This document shows positions 17,072-26,549 of a stretch of DNA of 64,000 nucleotides, piece by piece (within the stretch, counting starts at the first letter, position 1; every line of letters starts with the position of its first letter). Position numbers and translations under genes: made by a program. Source of the DNA: Dechloromonas sp. HYN0024 (GTDB taxonomy: Bacteria > Pseudomonadota > Gammaproteobacteria > Burkholderiales > Rhodocyclaceae); assembly GCF_003441615.1 (NCBI RefSeq), contig NZ_CP031842.1, positions 434,001 through 498,000 on the forward strand. The letters are read 5' to 3'. The notes under the pieces are model-generated. The model did no database searches, was not told the DNA's origin, and worked only from the letters and a program-made list of their open reading frames with translations.

Positions 17072-19048
17072 TTAGTTGCCGTTCTGGTCCAGGAAGCTGC
17101 GCAGCTTGTCGGAGCGTGTCGGGTGACGCAGCTTGCGCAGCGCCTTGGCTTCTATCTGTCGAATGCGCTCGCGGGTGACGTCGAACTGCTTGCCGACTTC
17201 TTCCAGCGTGTGATCGGTGTTCATTTCGATACCGAAGCGCATGCGCAGGACCTTGGCTTCCCTCGTCGTCAGGGTGTCGAGAATTTCCTTTGTGACGCCG
17301 CGCAGGCTGGAGTACATGGCGGCATCGGCCGGGGCCAGGGTGAGCTGGTCTTCAATGAAGTCGCCGAGGTGAGAGTCGTCGTCGTCGCCGATCGGGGTTT
17401 CCATGGAGATCGGCTCCTTGGAAATCTTCATGATCTTGCGGATCTTGTCTTCCGGCATGTCCATCTTCTTGGCCAGGGTGGCGGGATCCGGCTCGAGGCC
17501 GGTTTCCTGCAGGATCTGGCGGCTGATCCGGTTCATCTTGTTGATCGTTTCGATCATGTGAACCGGGATGCGGATGGTCCGCGCCTGGTCGGCGATGGAG
17601 CGGGTGATGGCCTGACGGATCCACCACGTGGCGTAGGTGGAGAACTTGTAGCCACGGCGGTATTCGAACTTGTCCACGGCCTTCATGAGGCCGATGTTGC
17701 CTTCCTGGATGAGGTCGAGGAACTGCAGGCCGCGGTTGGTGTATTTCTTGGCGATGGAGATGACGAGACGCAGGTTGGCTTCGGTCATTTCGCGTTTGGC
17801 GCGACGGGCCTTGGCTTCGCCGGTCGACATCTGCTTGTTGATGTCCTTGAGATCCTTGAGCGGAATGCCGATGCGATCCTGGAGGGCGATCAGCTTCTTC
17901 TGCTCTTCCTTGATGTCCGGCGCGCAGCGGGTCAGGATGGCGAGGTAGGTCTTGGGCGCGGCGGCGATTTCGCCATCGACCCATTCCAGCGTCGTTTCCT
18001 TGCCGGGGAAGGACTGGATGAAGTGCGGACGCGGCATCTTGACGCGTTCGACACAGATTTGCTGAATCTTGCGCTCGGAGCCACGGACCTGTTCGACCAT
18101 GCCACGTACGCTGTCGCACAGGCGCTCGATGGAGCGCGAGGTGAAGCGAATATTGAGCAGCTCGTCGGAAATCTGCTGTTGCAGCTTGAGGTAGGCCTTG
18201 TCGTGCGGACCCTTGCTTGAGAGCAGCTTCTGCATCTTGGCATGAATGCCCTTGATGGTCTTGAAGCGCTCCAGGGCGTCGGTCTTAAGTTGGAGCAGCG
18301 AAGCGGAGGCTGCGCCGGCAGCGCCACCCTCTTCATCTTCGCCCTCGTCATCCTCGTCCTCTTCCTCGGCTTCCGGCATTTCCGGGGCGGCGGCAACCAC
18401 TTCGGTGGCGTTCGGATCGATCAGGCCGTCGACCAGTTCGTCGATGCGCATTTCGTCAGTCTCGACCTTGGCGGCCATGTCGAGGATGTCGGTGATCGTC
18501 GTCGGGCAGGCGGAGATCGCCTGGATCATGTGCTTCAGGCCTTCCTCGATACGCTTGGCGATCTCGATTTCGCCTTCGCGGGTGAGGAGTTCAACCGTGC
18601 CCATTTCGCGCATGTACATGCGCACCGGGTCGGTCGTCCGGCCAAATTCGGAGTCGACGGTGGACAGCGCCTGCTCGGCCTGCGCTTCGACTTCTTCGTC
18701 GTCGGCGGCAACGGCGGCGGTGTCCGACATCAGCAGGTCTTCGGCAGCCGGGGCTTCGTCGAAAACCTGGATGCTCATTTCGCTGAAGGTGGAAATGATC
18801 GCTTCGATACTTTCCGCGTCGACGACGTCGTCCGGCAGGTGGTCGTTGATTTCGGCGTAGGTCAGGTAGCCACGCTCCTTGCCCAGCTTGATCAGGGCCT
18901 TGAGACGCATCTTGCGCGCTTCGGCATCAAGGGGTTCCGGCGTTTCTGCCATCTGGCCTTGCAGTAGCGCCTTTTCGGCTGCCTTTTCCTTGGCCTTGCT
19001 GGTGCGAGCCTTCGGGGCTTCCTTGACGGGGTCTTTTGCCTTAGCCAT
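17072..19048 (-). CDS. rpoD: Primary sigma factor RpoD (sigma-70)
   Basis: 658 residues from the ATG at 19048; a GTG two codons upstream is too close to the GGAT ribosome site. Region 1.1 at the N-terminus, a long acidic insert (around residues 210-235, rich in Glu/Asp) in the non-conserved region, region 2 with [20 protein letters not shown] and the -10-reading [15 protein letters not shown], region 3 ([16 protein letters not shown]), and region 4 with [18 protein letters not shown] for the -35. It is the housekeeping sigma. It follows dnaG after a short gap as in the macromolecular synthesis operon. Confidence 0.97.
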   Translation of the reverse strand: MAKAKDPVKEAPKARTSKAKEKAAEKALLQGQMAETPEPLDAEARKMRLKALIKLGKERGYLTYAEINDHLPDDVVDAESIEAIISTFSEMSIQVFDEAPAAEDLLMSDTAAVAADDEEVEAQAEQALSTVDSEFGRTTDPVRMYMREMGTVELLTREGEIEIAKRIEEGLKHMIQAISACPTTITDILDMAAKVETDEMRIDELVDGLIDPNATEVVAAAPEMPEAEEEDEDDEGEDEEGGAAGAASASLLQLKTDALERFKTIKGIHAKMQKLLSSKGPHDKAYLKLQQQISDELLNIRFTSRSIERLCDSVRGMVEQVRGSERKIQQICVERVKMPRPHFIQSFPGKETTLEWVDGEIAAAPKTYLAILTRCAPDIKEEQKKLIALQDRIGIPLKDLKDINKQMSTGEAKARRAKREMTEANLRLVISIAKKYTNRGLQFLDLIQEGNIGLMKAVDKFEYRRGYKFSTYATWWIRQAITRSIADQARTIRIPVHMIETINKMNRISRQILQETGLEPDPATLAKKMDMPEDKIRKIMKISKEPISMETPIGDDDDSHLGDFIEDQLTLAPADAAMYSSLRGVTKEILDTLTTREAKVLRMRFGIEMNTDHTLEEVGKQFDVTRERIRQIEAKALRKLRHPTRSDKLRSFLDQNGN

Positions 19049-19094
19049 GAACACGATCCATAGAATTCGAGAAAACCGTAGATTTTACCACAAC

Positions 19095-20831
19095 TTAGCT
19101 ACGTCCAGCTTGTTTGCTGAGCAGCTGTATGTAGGCCAGTTTTTCTGCCGCGCTGAGTCCGGCTACGCCGAATTGCTGGGCTTTCGTCTGTAGCTCGGCA
19201 AAGGCGCGTTTCTGGCCGCCTTCCTGCAACTTTTCCAGCGTGTCGCGAAACTCTTCGTCGGCTTCATCTTCGTCAAACGGTTGGCCGAGAAGTTCCGAGG
19301 CGGCGTTTTCAATCATGCTTTCCTCCGGCTGGCCGCGCAGCTGTTCGCGCAGGCCGGCATAGCTGCTGGCGTCGGGGTTGGTGCTGACGAGCTGGTGCAG
19401 GATCAGCAGGGCTGGGCGTTCCGGCGTATCGGGCAGCAGTTCGATGGGGAGCTGGCTGGCCAGTTGCGGTTTGTGCAACACGATGCGCAGCAGGTTGCGG
19501 GTCAGCGACGGTGCCGTGCGTTTCGCCCGGGCTGGCGCGGCCGGCGTGTAGGAGCGCAACTCGCACAGGCGCTCGACTTCGCCCTGGGCAAAGCCACTGG
19601 CTTCGGCCAGGCGCTTGACCAGCTGCAGGCGGAGCAGTGGCGTTGGCAGCTTGATCAGTAGCGGCTTGGCTTCGTAGATCAATTGTGCCTTGCCTTCGGA
19701 ACTGGTCAGGTCGCAGCGTTGAGCCAGTTCGCGCAGAAGGAAGTCGGAAAGCGGCATGGCCTGGACCACCAGGCGGTCGAAGGCTTCCTTGCCGTGGGCG
19801 CGGATATAGCTGTCCGGGTCGTCCTCCTGGGGCAGGAAGATGAAGCCGAGACGCTTGTTGTCGGCGAGGGCCTCGAGGGAGTTTTCGAGCGCCCGCCACG
19901 CCGCCTTGCGCCCGGCGTTGTCGCCGTCAAAACAGAAGACGATGCGGTCAACCTGGCGCAGCAGTTTGGTAACGTGGGTCGCTGTTGTCGCCGTGCCCAG
20001 CGTCGCGACGGCATTGCCGACACCGTTCTGGGACAGGGCGATGACGTCCATGTAGCCTTCAGTGACAATGGCCGTGTCGGTCTCGCGCAGGGCCTGGCGG
20101 GCCTGTGGCAGGCCAAACAGTTCGCGGCCCTTTTCGAAAAGAGGGGTTTCCGGCGAATTGAGATATTTCGGTTCGCCCTGGTCGATGATGCGCCCGCCGA
20201 AGGCGATGATGTCGCCCTTGGGATTGATGATGGGAATCATCAGGCGATCACGGAATCGGTCGTAGCGCCGACCTGCCTCGTTTTCAATGACCAGTCCGGC
20301 CAGCTTGAGTTCTTCGGCGTTGTAGTCGGGGAAAACTTCCTGCAGATTCTGCCAGCCGTCCGGGGCGTAGCCCATGCCAAAGCGGGCCGCGACTTCCCCG
20401 GTCAGGCCTCGTTTCTTGCAGTATTCGATGGCCCGCGGTGAAGCCTTGAGCTGATCCTTGTAGTACTGGGCGGCGCGCGCCATGATCTCGATCAGCGTTC
20501 TGGTCTGGCCCGGCTTTTCATCCTTGAAGCCGCGTCCTTCGCTTTCCGGCACCTGCATGCCGGCGCGCATGGCGAGATCCTTGACGGCATCAACGAAGCC
20601 CAGCCCCTGGTATTCCATGACGAAGCTGATCGCCGTGCCATGGGCGCCGCAACCGAAGCAGTGATAGAACTGTTTGGTCGGGCTGACCGTAAAGGACGGG
20701 GACTTTTCGTTGTGGAAGGGGCAGCAGGCGGCGTAGTTGGCCCCGGCTTTCTTGAGCGGAACGTAGCCATCCACCAGCTCGACGATGTCGACCCGGGCGA
20801 GCAAATCCTGGATAAACGAATCCGGGATCAT
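19095..20831 (-). CDS. dnaG: DNA primase DnaG
   Basis: 578 residues. Synthesises RNA primers for replication. The N-terminal CHC2 zinc finger is intact (CPFHNEKSPSF, HCFGCGAHG), then the catalytic RNAP-like core with the Toprim motif (AIVTEGYMDVIAL, FCFDGDNAGRKAA), and a C-terminal helicase-binding domain from about residue 430. Located between yqeY (6 bp away) and rpoD, the standard rpsU-yqeY-dnaG-rpoD order. Confidence 0.96.
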   Translation of the reverse strand: MIPDSFIQDLLARVDIVELVDGYVPLKKAGANYAACCPFHNEKSPSFTVSPTKQFYHCFGCGAHGTAISFVMEYQGLGFVDAVKDLAMRAGMQVPESEGRGFKDEKPGQTRTLIEIMARAAQYYKDQLKASPRAIEYCKKRGLTGEVAARFGMGYAPDGWQNLQEVFPDYNAEELKLAGLVIENEAGRRYDRFRDRLMIPIINPKGDIIAFGGRIIDQGEPKYLNSPETPLFEKGRELFGLPQARQALRETDTAIVTEGYMDVIALSQNGVGNAVATLGTATTATHVTKLLRQVDRIVFCFDGDNAGRKAAWRALENSLEALADNKRLGFIFLPQEDDPDSYIRAHGKEAFDRLVVQAMPLSDFLLRELAQRCDLTSSEGKAQLIYEAKPLLIKLPTPLLRLQLVKRLAEASGFAQGEVERLCELRSYTPAAPARAKRTAPSLTRNLLRIVLHKPQLASQLPIELLPDTPERPALLILHQLVSTNPDASSYAGLREQLRGQPEESMIENAASELLGQPFDEDEADEEFRDTLEKLQEGGQKRAFAELQTKAQQFGVAGLSAAEKLAYIQLLSKQAGRS

Positions 20832-20837
20832 GCCTGT

Positions 20838-21284
20838 TTAACCAGCCAGCGCAGCCTTGACCAGTTTCGAGACTTCCGCCATGTCGGCCTTGCCGGCCAG
20901 TCGTGGCTTGAGGACGGCCATCAGCTTGCCCATGTCGGCCGGGCCCTTGGCGCCAGTTTCGGCAACGGCCGCTGCGACGGCGGCAACCGTATCGGCGGCG
21001 CTCATTTTTTCCGGCAGGTAGACGGCGAGGACGGCGATTTCGAATTTTTCGGCATCGGCCAGCTCCTGGCGCCCGGCGGCTTCGTACTGGGTGACGCTGT
21101 CCTTGCGCTGCTTGGTCAGCTTCTCGATAACGGCGATGACGGCGTTGTCATCGAGTTCGATCCGCTCGTCAACTTCCTTCTGCTTGAGCGCCGCGAGCAG
21201 CAGACGAATCGCGTTCAGCTTGGCGGTCTCTTTGGCCTTCATGGCCGTTTTCATGTCTTCGGTGATGCGTGCTTTGAGGCTCAT
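20838..21284 (-). CDS. yqeY: YqeY / GatB-like domain protein
   Basis: 148 residues, full-length YqeY. Typical elements: an N-terminal helical segment (SLKARITEDMKTAMKAKE), IRLLLAALKQKEVDER, and the C-terminal GPADMGKLMAVLKPRLAGKA, which matches the tail domain of the GatB subunit of tRNA amidotransferase. Its role is not settled; tRNA interaction is inferred from the GatB resemblance. It lies between rpsU and dnaG and is probably transcribed with both, beyond a terminator after rpsU. Confidence 0.9.
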   Translation of the reverse strand: MSLKARITEDMKTAMKAKETAKLNAIRLLLAALKQKEVDERIELDDNAVIAVIEKLTKQRKDSVTQYEAAGRQELADAEKFEIAVLAVYLPEKMSAADTVAAVAAAVAETGAKGPADMGKLMAVLKPRLAGKADMAEVSKLVKAALAG

Positions 21285-21307
21285 GGTCGATCTTTTCAGA
21301 AATTCAA

Positions 21308-21341
21308 AGAAAAAAGCCGCCGGCTGTTGAGGCGGGCGGCT
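21308..21341 (-). terminator. Intrinsic terminator/attenuator after rpsU
   Basis: On the minus strand AGCCGCC (21341-21335) pairs with GGCGGCT (21321-21315), followed by TTTTTTCTTTG. It sits between rpsU and yqeY-dnaG-rpoD, as the terminator in the E. coli macromolecular synthesis operon does, so S21 can be made in excess over primase and sigma. Confidence 0.8.
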
Positions 21342-21366
21342 CTTTTGTGCAGCGAAATTTTCTGAA

Positions 21367-21579
21367 TTAGAAAAGTTTCGGCGGCAGGGTCAGGCTACGG
21401 AGGCGCTTGTGCTGGCGTTTGACAGCAGCGGCAGCCTTACGCTTGCGTTCGGCGGTGGGCTTTTCGTAAAACTCACGGGCACGCAGCTCGGTCAGCAAAC
21501 CAGTCTTTTCGACCGTGCGCTTGAAGCGGCGGATAGCAACTTCGAACGGCTCATTTTCCTTGACACGAATGTTCGGCAT
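21367..21579 (-). CDS. rpsU: 30S ribosomal protein S21
   Basis: 70 residues from the ATG at 21579, which has a strong AAGGGGGTGATTT ribosome site 7 bp upstream; an in-frame GTG at 21588 lies inside that site and is rejected. Sequence [20 protein letters not shown] and the Lys/Arg-rich C-terminus ([17 protein letters not shown]) are typical S21. S21 sits near the 16S 3' end and helps mRNA binding. First gene of the rpsU-yqeY-dnaG-rpoD set. Confidence 0.96.
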   Translation of the reverse strand: MPNIRVKENEPFEVAIRRFKRTVEKTGLLTELRAREFYEKPTAERKRKAAAAVKRQHKRLRSLTLPPKLF

Positions 21580-21670
21580 ATAAATCACCCCCTTCCGTTA
21601 GGCGCCTGCCAGGTCAAGTAAAAGGCAGTGCGCGCAAATTTTGTTCCGCAGATTTTGCGGGTAGCCAAAT

Positions 21671-21700
21671 AGTATAAGCGAAAAAACCTTATCGTTCCAA
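21671..21700 (-). promoter_or_regulatory. Sigma70-type promoter for rpsU operon
   Basis: Minus strand TTGGAA (21700-21695), 18-bp spacer, TATACT (21676-21671), 92 bp before the rpsU ATG. It overlaps the region just upstream of divergent tsaD. Confidence 0.55.
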
Positions 21701-21718
21701 GTGTTAAAATTCGTGCCC

Positions 21719-22741
21719 ATGTTAGTTCTTGGCATCGAATCCTCCTGCGACGAAACCGGTATTGCGCTCTACGACAGCGAAGCCGGTCTGTTATCCCATG
21801 CCCTGCATTCGCAGGTGGTGATGCATGCCGAGTACGGCGGCGTCGTCCCCGAACTCGCTTCGCGCGATCACATCCGGCGTGTCGTGCCGCTGTTGCGCGA
21901 GACCCTGGCTCAAGGGGGGCGCCGCCTGGACGATGTCGATGCGGTTGCCTACACGCGCGGCCCCGGCCTCGCCGGCGCGCTCCTTGTCGGCTGTGCCTTT
22001 GCCGAGGCGCTGGCACTGGCCATCGACAAGCCGACCATCCCGGTCCATCACCTTGAGGGGCATCTGCTATCGCCGTTGTTGTCGTCGACGCCGCCGAGCT
22101 TTCCGTTCGTTGCGCTACTCGTCTCGGGCGGGCATACCCAACTGATGCGGGTTACCGCCGTCGGCGAGTACGAATTGCTGGGCGAAACGCTCGACGATGC
22201 AGCCGGCGAAGCCTTCGACAAGAGCGCCAAATTGCTCGGCCTGCCCTATCCGGGTGGCGCGCTCCTGTCGAAACTGGCCGAGCAGGGAAATTCAGGTGTT
22301 TACGAACTGCCTCGCCCGATGCTGCATTCCGGCGACCTGAGTTTCAGTTTTTCCGGCTTGAAGACAGCGGTGCTGACGCTGGTCCGCGAACACGCCGATG
22401 CCATGAGCGACGAATTCAAGGCCGATGCGGCGCGGGCCTTTCAGGAAGCCATTGTTGAGGTGCTGGTCAAGAAGTCGCTGAAGGCGATGAAGCAGACCGG
22501 CCTCAAACAACTGGTTGTGGCTGGCGGCGTCGGGGCCAACCGCCAACTGCGGGCGACTCTCGATGATGAGGCCAGACGCAAGCACTTCCGTGTCTATTAT
22601 CCGGAACTTGAATTCTGCACCGACAACGGGGCGATGATTGCCCTGGCCGGCTGCCTGCGCTTGCAGGCCGGCACCCCGGCCAAGGCGGCGGGCAGTTTTG
22701 CCATCCAGCCGCGCTGGCCCTTGAGCGATCTGTTGCGCTGA
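21719..22741 (+). CDS. tsaD: tRNA threonylcarbamoyladenosine synthase subunit TsaD
   Basis: 340 residues from the ATG at 21719 ([19 protein letters not shown], the family N-terminus). TsaD transfers the threonylcarbamoyl group to A37 of ANN-decoding tRNAs with TsaB/TsaE. Metal-binding HxxxH is in [23 protein letters not shown]-site segments [13 protein letters not shown] and [13 protein letters not shown] are present, as is the metal ligand region [16 protein letters not shown]. Divergent from rpsU, a common pairing. Confidence 0.96.
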   Translation: MLVLGIESSCDETGIALYDSEAGLLSHALHSQVVMHAEYGGVVPELASRDHIRRVVPLLRETLAQGGRRLDDVDAVAYTRGPGLAGALLVGCAFAEALALAIDKPTIPVHHLEGHLLSPLLSSTPPSFPFVALLVSGGHTQLMRVTAVGEYELLGETLDDAAGEAFDKSAKLLGLPYPGGALLSKLAEQGNSGVYELPRPMLHSGDLSFSFSGLKTAVLTLVREHADAMSDEFKADAARAFQEAIVEVLVKKSLKAMKQTGLKQLVVAGGVGANRQLRATLDDEARRKHFRVYYPELEFCTDNGAMIALAGCLRLQAGTPAKAAGSFAIQPRWPLSDLLR

Positions 22742-22744
22742 GTT

Positions 22745-23512
22745 TCAGTTGCGGGCGTGGGCGATGGTAAAACTATCAACGCCAGCAATCGTCGTCAGTT
22801 CGCCGGACATGGCGGATAGCGGGTGGCCCAGGCGGCGTCCCAAGGCAACTGCGACGAAGCGCCATTCCTGCGCGTCGTTCTTGTGGCAGATGGCAAACGA
22901 ACCACCGGCCACTTCATAACCGAGTCCAAGCAGGGCGCGGTTAATGATGTTTTCCTGCGGAATGAACCCGGGCTGGAAGTGCAGGCTGATGGTGATCGCA
23001 TGCCGCGATGGCAGCATTCCTTCGAGCTTTGAGCCGTACATCATGCAGGTGGCGGAAAGCAGGGTGAGCAGGATGGCCGAGAAGTAAAAGCCGATGCCGA
23101 CCAGTATGCCGATCACCGATGCCGTCCAGATCGAGGCAGCGGTGGTCAGGCCGCTGATGTTCAGCCCTTCCTTCATGATGACACCAGCGCCGAGGAAACC
23201 AACACCGGTGACGATGCCCTGAATGACCCGGGTCGGGTCGGGCATGGGTACGGCGGCTCCCCCGGTTTGCAGGAGCGCCGCACCGCCATACCAGGCAGCG
23301 GGATAGCCGGCGATTACCGTAACGGCGCAGGAGGCGACGCAGACCAGGCCGTAGGTCCGCATGCCGGCGGCACGACCGTGGTAGGAGCGTTCATAGCCGA
23401 CGATGAAACCGAGCAGCAGCGCGCCGAACAGATTCATGAAGACGATGATGTTGGTGGCGACCCCTTCGGCCGACCAGTAGCTTGCCAGTGCTTCGGGAGA
23501 GAGCGGGCTCAT
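22745..23512 (-). CDS. MgtC/SapB family inner-membrane protein (copy 1)
   Basis: 255 residues. N-terminal four to five transmembrane helices with the family pattern: LLGFIVGYERSYHGRAAGMR, then GIVTGVGFLGAGVIMKEG and LTTAASIWTASVIGILVGIG. The C-terminal ~90 residues form a soluble ACT-like domain. MgtC proteins are tied to growth at low Mg2+ and to ATP-synthase control in pathogens, but most homologues are uncharacterised. Same strand as plsY with a 102-bp gap. A paralogue lies at 52467-53162. Confidence 0.85.
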   Translation of the reverse strand: MSPLSPEALASYWSAEGVATNIIVFMNLFGALLLGFIVGYERSYHGRAAGMRTYGLVCVASCAVTVIAGYPAAWYGGAALLQTGGAAVPMPDPTRVIQGIVTGVGFLGAGVIMKEGLNISGLTTAASIWTASVIGILVGIGFYFSAILLTLLSATCMMYGSKLEGMLPSRHAITISLHFQPGFIPQENIINRALLGLGYEVAGGSFAICHKNDAQEWRFVAVALGRRLGHPLSAMSGELTTIAGVDSFTIAHARN

Positions 23513-23614
23513 GGGGAAGGCTCCGACGTAGAATTCCCCCTAGTCTTCTCCAAATCCCGCGCTACTGCAAGGTTGGCGGGTTTTCCGGGGCTGCGTGACG
23601 ACCGTGTCCGGTCC

Positions 23615-24211
23615 TCAGGCTTTCTTCTTGCCGCCGATCTTCGACTCCTGGCCGGCCAAGAGTCGCTGGATGTTCTGCCAATGCTTGCCTATCAGGGCCA
23701 TGCCGAGGATGCCGACGATGAGGGCCTGACCATTGCCGCCATGCATCAGGACGGAAAAGACCGGAGCCATACCCGCGGCAACGACAGCAGCCAGCGATGA
23801 GTAACGGAAAGCAAAGGCCATGAACAGCCAGGTGCCAGCGACAGCCAGGCCGAGCAGCGGGTCGAGCGCGATGATCACGCCGGCAGCGGTAGCAACACCT
23901 TTGCCGCCCTTGAACTTGAGGAAAATCGGGTAGAGGTGGCCGAGAAATACGGCCAGTGCAACGAGGCCGACGACGGTGCTGGAAAAGCCCATCTGCTCAG
24001 CGGCAAAAACAGCGACCCAGCCTTTGAGCGCATCACCGATCAACGTGACCAGCGCGGCCTTCTTGTTACCACTGCGCAGAACGTTGGTGGCGCCGGGGTT
24101 GCCCGAGCCGTAGCTGCGCGGATCTGCCAGGCCGAAAATCTTTGACGAAATCATGGCGAAGGGAACAGAGCCGAGCAGGTAGGCGGCAACAAGGGCGAGG
24201 GCTATTTGCAT
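23615..24211 (-). CDS. plsY: Glycerol-3-phosphate acyltransferase PlsY
   Basis: 198 residues, five predicted membrane helices. Transfers acyl from acyl-phosphate to glycerol-3-phosphate, the first step of phospholipid synthesis. Conserved motifs: YGSGNPGATNVLRSGNKKAA (motif 1), HLYPIFLKFKGGKGVATAAG (motif 2, phosphate loop), and LMALIGKHWQNIQRLLAGQE near the C-terminus (motif 3). Divergent from folB, a common neighbour. Confidence 0.94.
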   Translation of the reverse strand: MQIALALVAAYLLGSVPFAMISSKIFGLADPRSYGSGNPGATNVLRSGNKKAALVTLIGDALKGWVAVFAAEQMGFSSTVVGLVALAVFLGHLYPIFLKFKGGKGVATAAGVIIALDPLLGLAVAGTWLFMAFAFRYSSLAAVVAAGMAPVFSVLMHGGNGQALIVGILGMALIGKHWQNIQRLLAGQESKIGGKKKA

Positions 24212-24286
24212 GGGTCGCTTAGGTGACTTTGGTCGCTGAGGTACAATCGCGCCAAATTTTACACCGCTACTGCGGTCGACCGCCCT

Positions 24287-24637
24287 ATGGACATTATTTT
24301 CCTCGAAGAACTGCGCGCCGAAACGTGGATAGGCATCTATCCGCGCGAGAAAGCCATGCCCCAGACGGTCGAGATCTCACTGCAGATCGGCGTGTCGACG
24401 GCCTCGGCCGGGGCCAGCGACGATATTCGCGATACCGTCGATTACGCTGTGGTCGTGGAGCGCTTGCGGGCGGACTTGGCCGCCGTTCACTTCAATCTGA
24501 TCGAGGCTCTGGCAGAACATGTGGCAACGTATGTGCTGGAAACCTTCGCCGTACATTGGGTTCGCGTTTCGGTGGCCAAACTCGGCATGATGCCGGGCGT
24601 CAAGCGCGTCGGCGTCATCATCGAGCGTTCGCTCTAG
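24287..24637 (+). CDS. folB: Dihydroneopterin aldolase FolB
   Basis: 116 residues, normal length. Catalyses retro-aldol cleavage of dihydroneopterin in folate synthesis. Typical segments: FLEELRAETWIGIYPREKAM, DTVDYAVVVERL with the substrate-binding Tyr, and NLIEALAEHVATYVLETF with the conserved Glu; the active-site Lys is in RVSVAKLGMMPGVKRVGVII. The 3' end overlaps the convergent ybaK-like gene by 4 bp. Confidence 0.94.
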   Translation: MDIIFLEELRAETWIGIYPREKAMPQTVEISLQIGVSTASAGASDDIRDTVDYAVVVERLRADLAAVHFNLIEALAEHVATYVLETFAVHWVRVSVAKLGMMPGVKRVGVIIERSL

Positions 24638-25125
24638 CCTTTTAGCGCCGCCTCGACGACCCTGGGCTTGAGCGTGCGCAGGATGTCGTGCGGATGGACA
24701 CCGACGAGGAAGCCGCGCCGGCCGCCGTTGATGTAGATCAGCGGCAGGTCGAGGATGGTCTTTTCGATATGCACCGGCATCGCCTTCTTCGTGCCGAAGG
24801 GGCTGGTGCCGCCGACCAGGAAGCCGGTATGGCGGTTGGCTACTTCCGGCTTGCACGGCTCGACTTTCTTGCAGCCGATCTGCCGTGCCAGTTCCTTGGT
24901 TGAAACCTTGCAGTCGCCGTGCATCAGCACGATCAGCGGTTTGGCGTTTTCATCCTCGAAGACCAGTGTCTTGACCACGGCATGTTCATCGACATTGAGT
25001 TCACGCGCCGACACCTTGGTGCCGCCGTGTTCCTCGTAGGCGTAGAGATGGGTCGAGAAAGCCACCTTGTTCGCCTTGAGGAACTTGGTGGCCTGGGTTT
25101 CGGGGGCGTGCTCGATTTTGCTCAT
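24634..25125 (-). CDS. ybaK: Cys-tRNA(Pro)/Cys-tRNA(Cys) deacylase YbaK-type
   Basis: 163 residues, YbaK/EbsC fold. Hydrolyses misacylated tRNA in trans. Family marks: TQATKFLKANKVAFSTHLYA, VVKTLVFEDENAKPLIVLMH with the catalytic lysine, GCKKVEPCKPEVANRHTGFL and the GGTSPFGTKKAMPVHIEKTI loop. Upstream neighbour is xerD, 9 bp away on the same strand, so cotranscription is likely. Confidence 0.9.
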   Translation of the reverse strand: MSKIEHAPETQATKFLKANKVAFSTHLYAYEEHGGTKVSARELNVDEHAVVKTLVFEDENAKPLIVLMHGDCKVSTKELARQIGCKKVEPCKPEVANRHTGFLVGGTSPFGTKKAMPVHIEKTILDLPLIYINGGRRGFLVGVHPHDILRTLKPRVVEAALKG

Positions 25126-25134
25126 GGGGTGATT

Positions 25135-26043
25135 TTAGCCGCGTGGATGATGTTGCGCATGCAGGGACTTGAGGCGTTCACGGGCGACGTGGGTGTAGAT
25201 CTGGGTGGTCGAAATGTCGGCGTGGCCGAGCAGGAGCTGGACAACGCGAAGGTCGGCACCGTGGTTGAGGAGGTGGGTGGCGAAGGCGTGGCGCAGGACG
25301 TGCGGCGACAGTTTGTCGGGCGCAATGCCGGCGATCAGGGCATAACGCTTGATCAGTTGCCAGAAGGCCTGACGGGTCATGGCACCGCCACGGGCGGTGA
25401 CGAACAGGTCATCGCTCTGCTGGCCATTGAGGATCTCCGGCCGGGTCTCGTCGAGGTAGCGTTGGATCCAATCGATGGCAATCTGGCCGAGCGGCACCAG
25501 CCTTTCCTTGCTGCCCTTGCCGAGGGCGCGCAGCACCCCGTCGGCCAGACTGACCTCGTGCAGGCGGAGTCCGACCAGTTCCGAAACGCGCAGGCCCGTC
25601 GCGTAGAGGGTCTCGAGCATGGCGCGGTCGCGCCGGCCGAGCGGGGTGTCGAGATCGGGCGCATCAAGCAGCGCCTCGACCTGCTTCTCCGACATGACCT
25701 TGGGTAGGCGTGATGGGCGGCTCGGATTGGCCAGTTTGAGTGTCGGGTCGGTGACGATGCGGCCACGGCCAAGCTGCCAGCGGTAGAAGCGACGTAGCGT
25801 GGACAGGTAGCGTGCCTGCGAGCTGGCACGGGTCTGCTTCGACAGATGGGCGATGAAGCCGGTCAGCGTTGTTTCGCGCAGATCGAGCAAAGGTTCGTGG
25901 GCATTGTTGGCCAGCCACAGGGCGAGACGACCGAGGTCGGAGCGATAGCTGTTTAGCGTCGCCTTGGCCAGGCCATCTTCCAGCCAGAGGGCGTCGCAGA
26001 AATGGTCGATTTCGGCGAGGTCAGCTGGTGCAGCGGGATTCAT
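25135..26043 (-). CDS. xerD: Site-specific tyrosine recombinase XerD
   Basis: 302 residues. Acts with XerC at dif to resolve chromosome dimers. N-terminal SAM-like core-binding domain (LAKATLNSYRSDLGRLALWL), catalytic domain with Arg in YATGLRVSELVGLRLHEV, Lys in LRALGKGSKERLVPLG, HxxR in PHVLRHAFATHLLNHGADLR, the later His in LLGHADISTTQIYTHV, with its Tyr nucleophile. Overlaps the 3' end of the ogt-like gene by 23 bp. Confidence 0.95.
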   Translation of the reverse strand: MNPAAPADLAEIDHFCDALWLEDGLAKATLNSYRSDLGRLALWLANNAHEPLLDLRETTLTGFIAHLSKQTRASSQARYLSTLRRFYRWQLGRGRIVTDPTLKLANPSRPSRLPKVMSEKQVEALLDAPDLDTPLGRRDRAMLETLYATGLRVSELVGLRLHEVSLADGVLRALGKGSKERLVPLGQIAIDWIQRYLDETRPEILNGQQSDDLFVTARGGAMTRQAFWQLIKRYALIAGIAPDKLSPHVLRHAFATHLLNHGADLRVVQLLLGHADISTTQIYTHVARERLKSLHAQHHPRG

Positions 26044-26500
26044 GCGTCAGCAGCCAGCGTTTGACATCAAGCAGGAAGCCGCCGCGCTCGCGGGCAAAGC
26101 CACCCAGCCCGCCCCCGGTGGCAACGACACGATGGCAGGGCACCACGACCGGGTAAGGATTGGCGCCGCAAGCCTGGCCGACCGCCCGTGGCGCGTTATT
26201 GAGAAACTTTGCCACTTCGCCATAGGTGTTCGTACGGCCATTCGGGATAGCCGAAATCTGCGCCCAGACGCGGCGCTGGAAAGTGGTGCCGGCCTGCCGC
26301 AGGGGCAGCCCGAAGGTGAAGTCGGGATCGGCGAGATAGGCCTCGATCTGGCGCACGGCCTCGGCCGCCAGCGGCGAAGCGGGGGCTAACGCCGGGCGTG
26401 GCTCAAGAAAGTCGATGTGGGTAATTTCGTCATCGCTGCACTGAATGCCGAGGGCAAAGCCGGGGGCGGCGACGATGGCTTGATAGGCGTTGGTCTTCAT
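26021..26500 (-). CDS. ogt: Methylated-DNA-[protein]-cysteine S-methyltransferase
   Basis: 159 residues from the ATG at 26500, which follows GGAGG; the longer frame upstream is rejected. Removes O6-alkyl groups from guanine in a suicide reaction. The active-site motif PCHRVVATGGGLGGFARERG is complete and the HTH-like segment PNGRTNTYGEVAKFLNNAPR with the Arg finger precedes it. There is no Ada N-terminal domain, so this is the constitutive Ogt type. Followed by overlapping xerD. Confidence 0.93.
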   Translation of the reverse strand: MKTNAYQAIVAAPGFALGIQCSDDEITHIDFLEPRPALAPASPLAAEAVRQIEAYLADPDFTFGLPLRQAGTTFQRRVWAQISAIPNGRTNTYGEVAKFLNNAPRAVGQACGANPYPVVVPCHRVVATGGGLGGFARERGGFLLDVKRWLLTHESRCTS

Positions 26501-26549
26501 GAGGCCTCCGAGGTCGTTGCCAGGGTGGACTGGCGAGAGCGGCGAAAAT

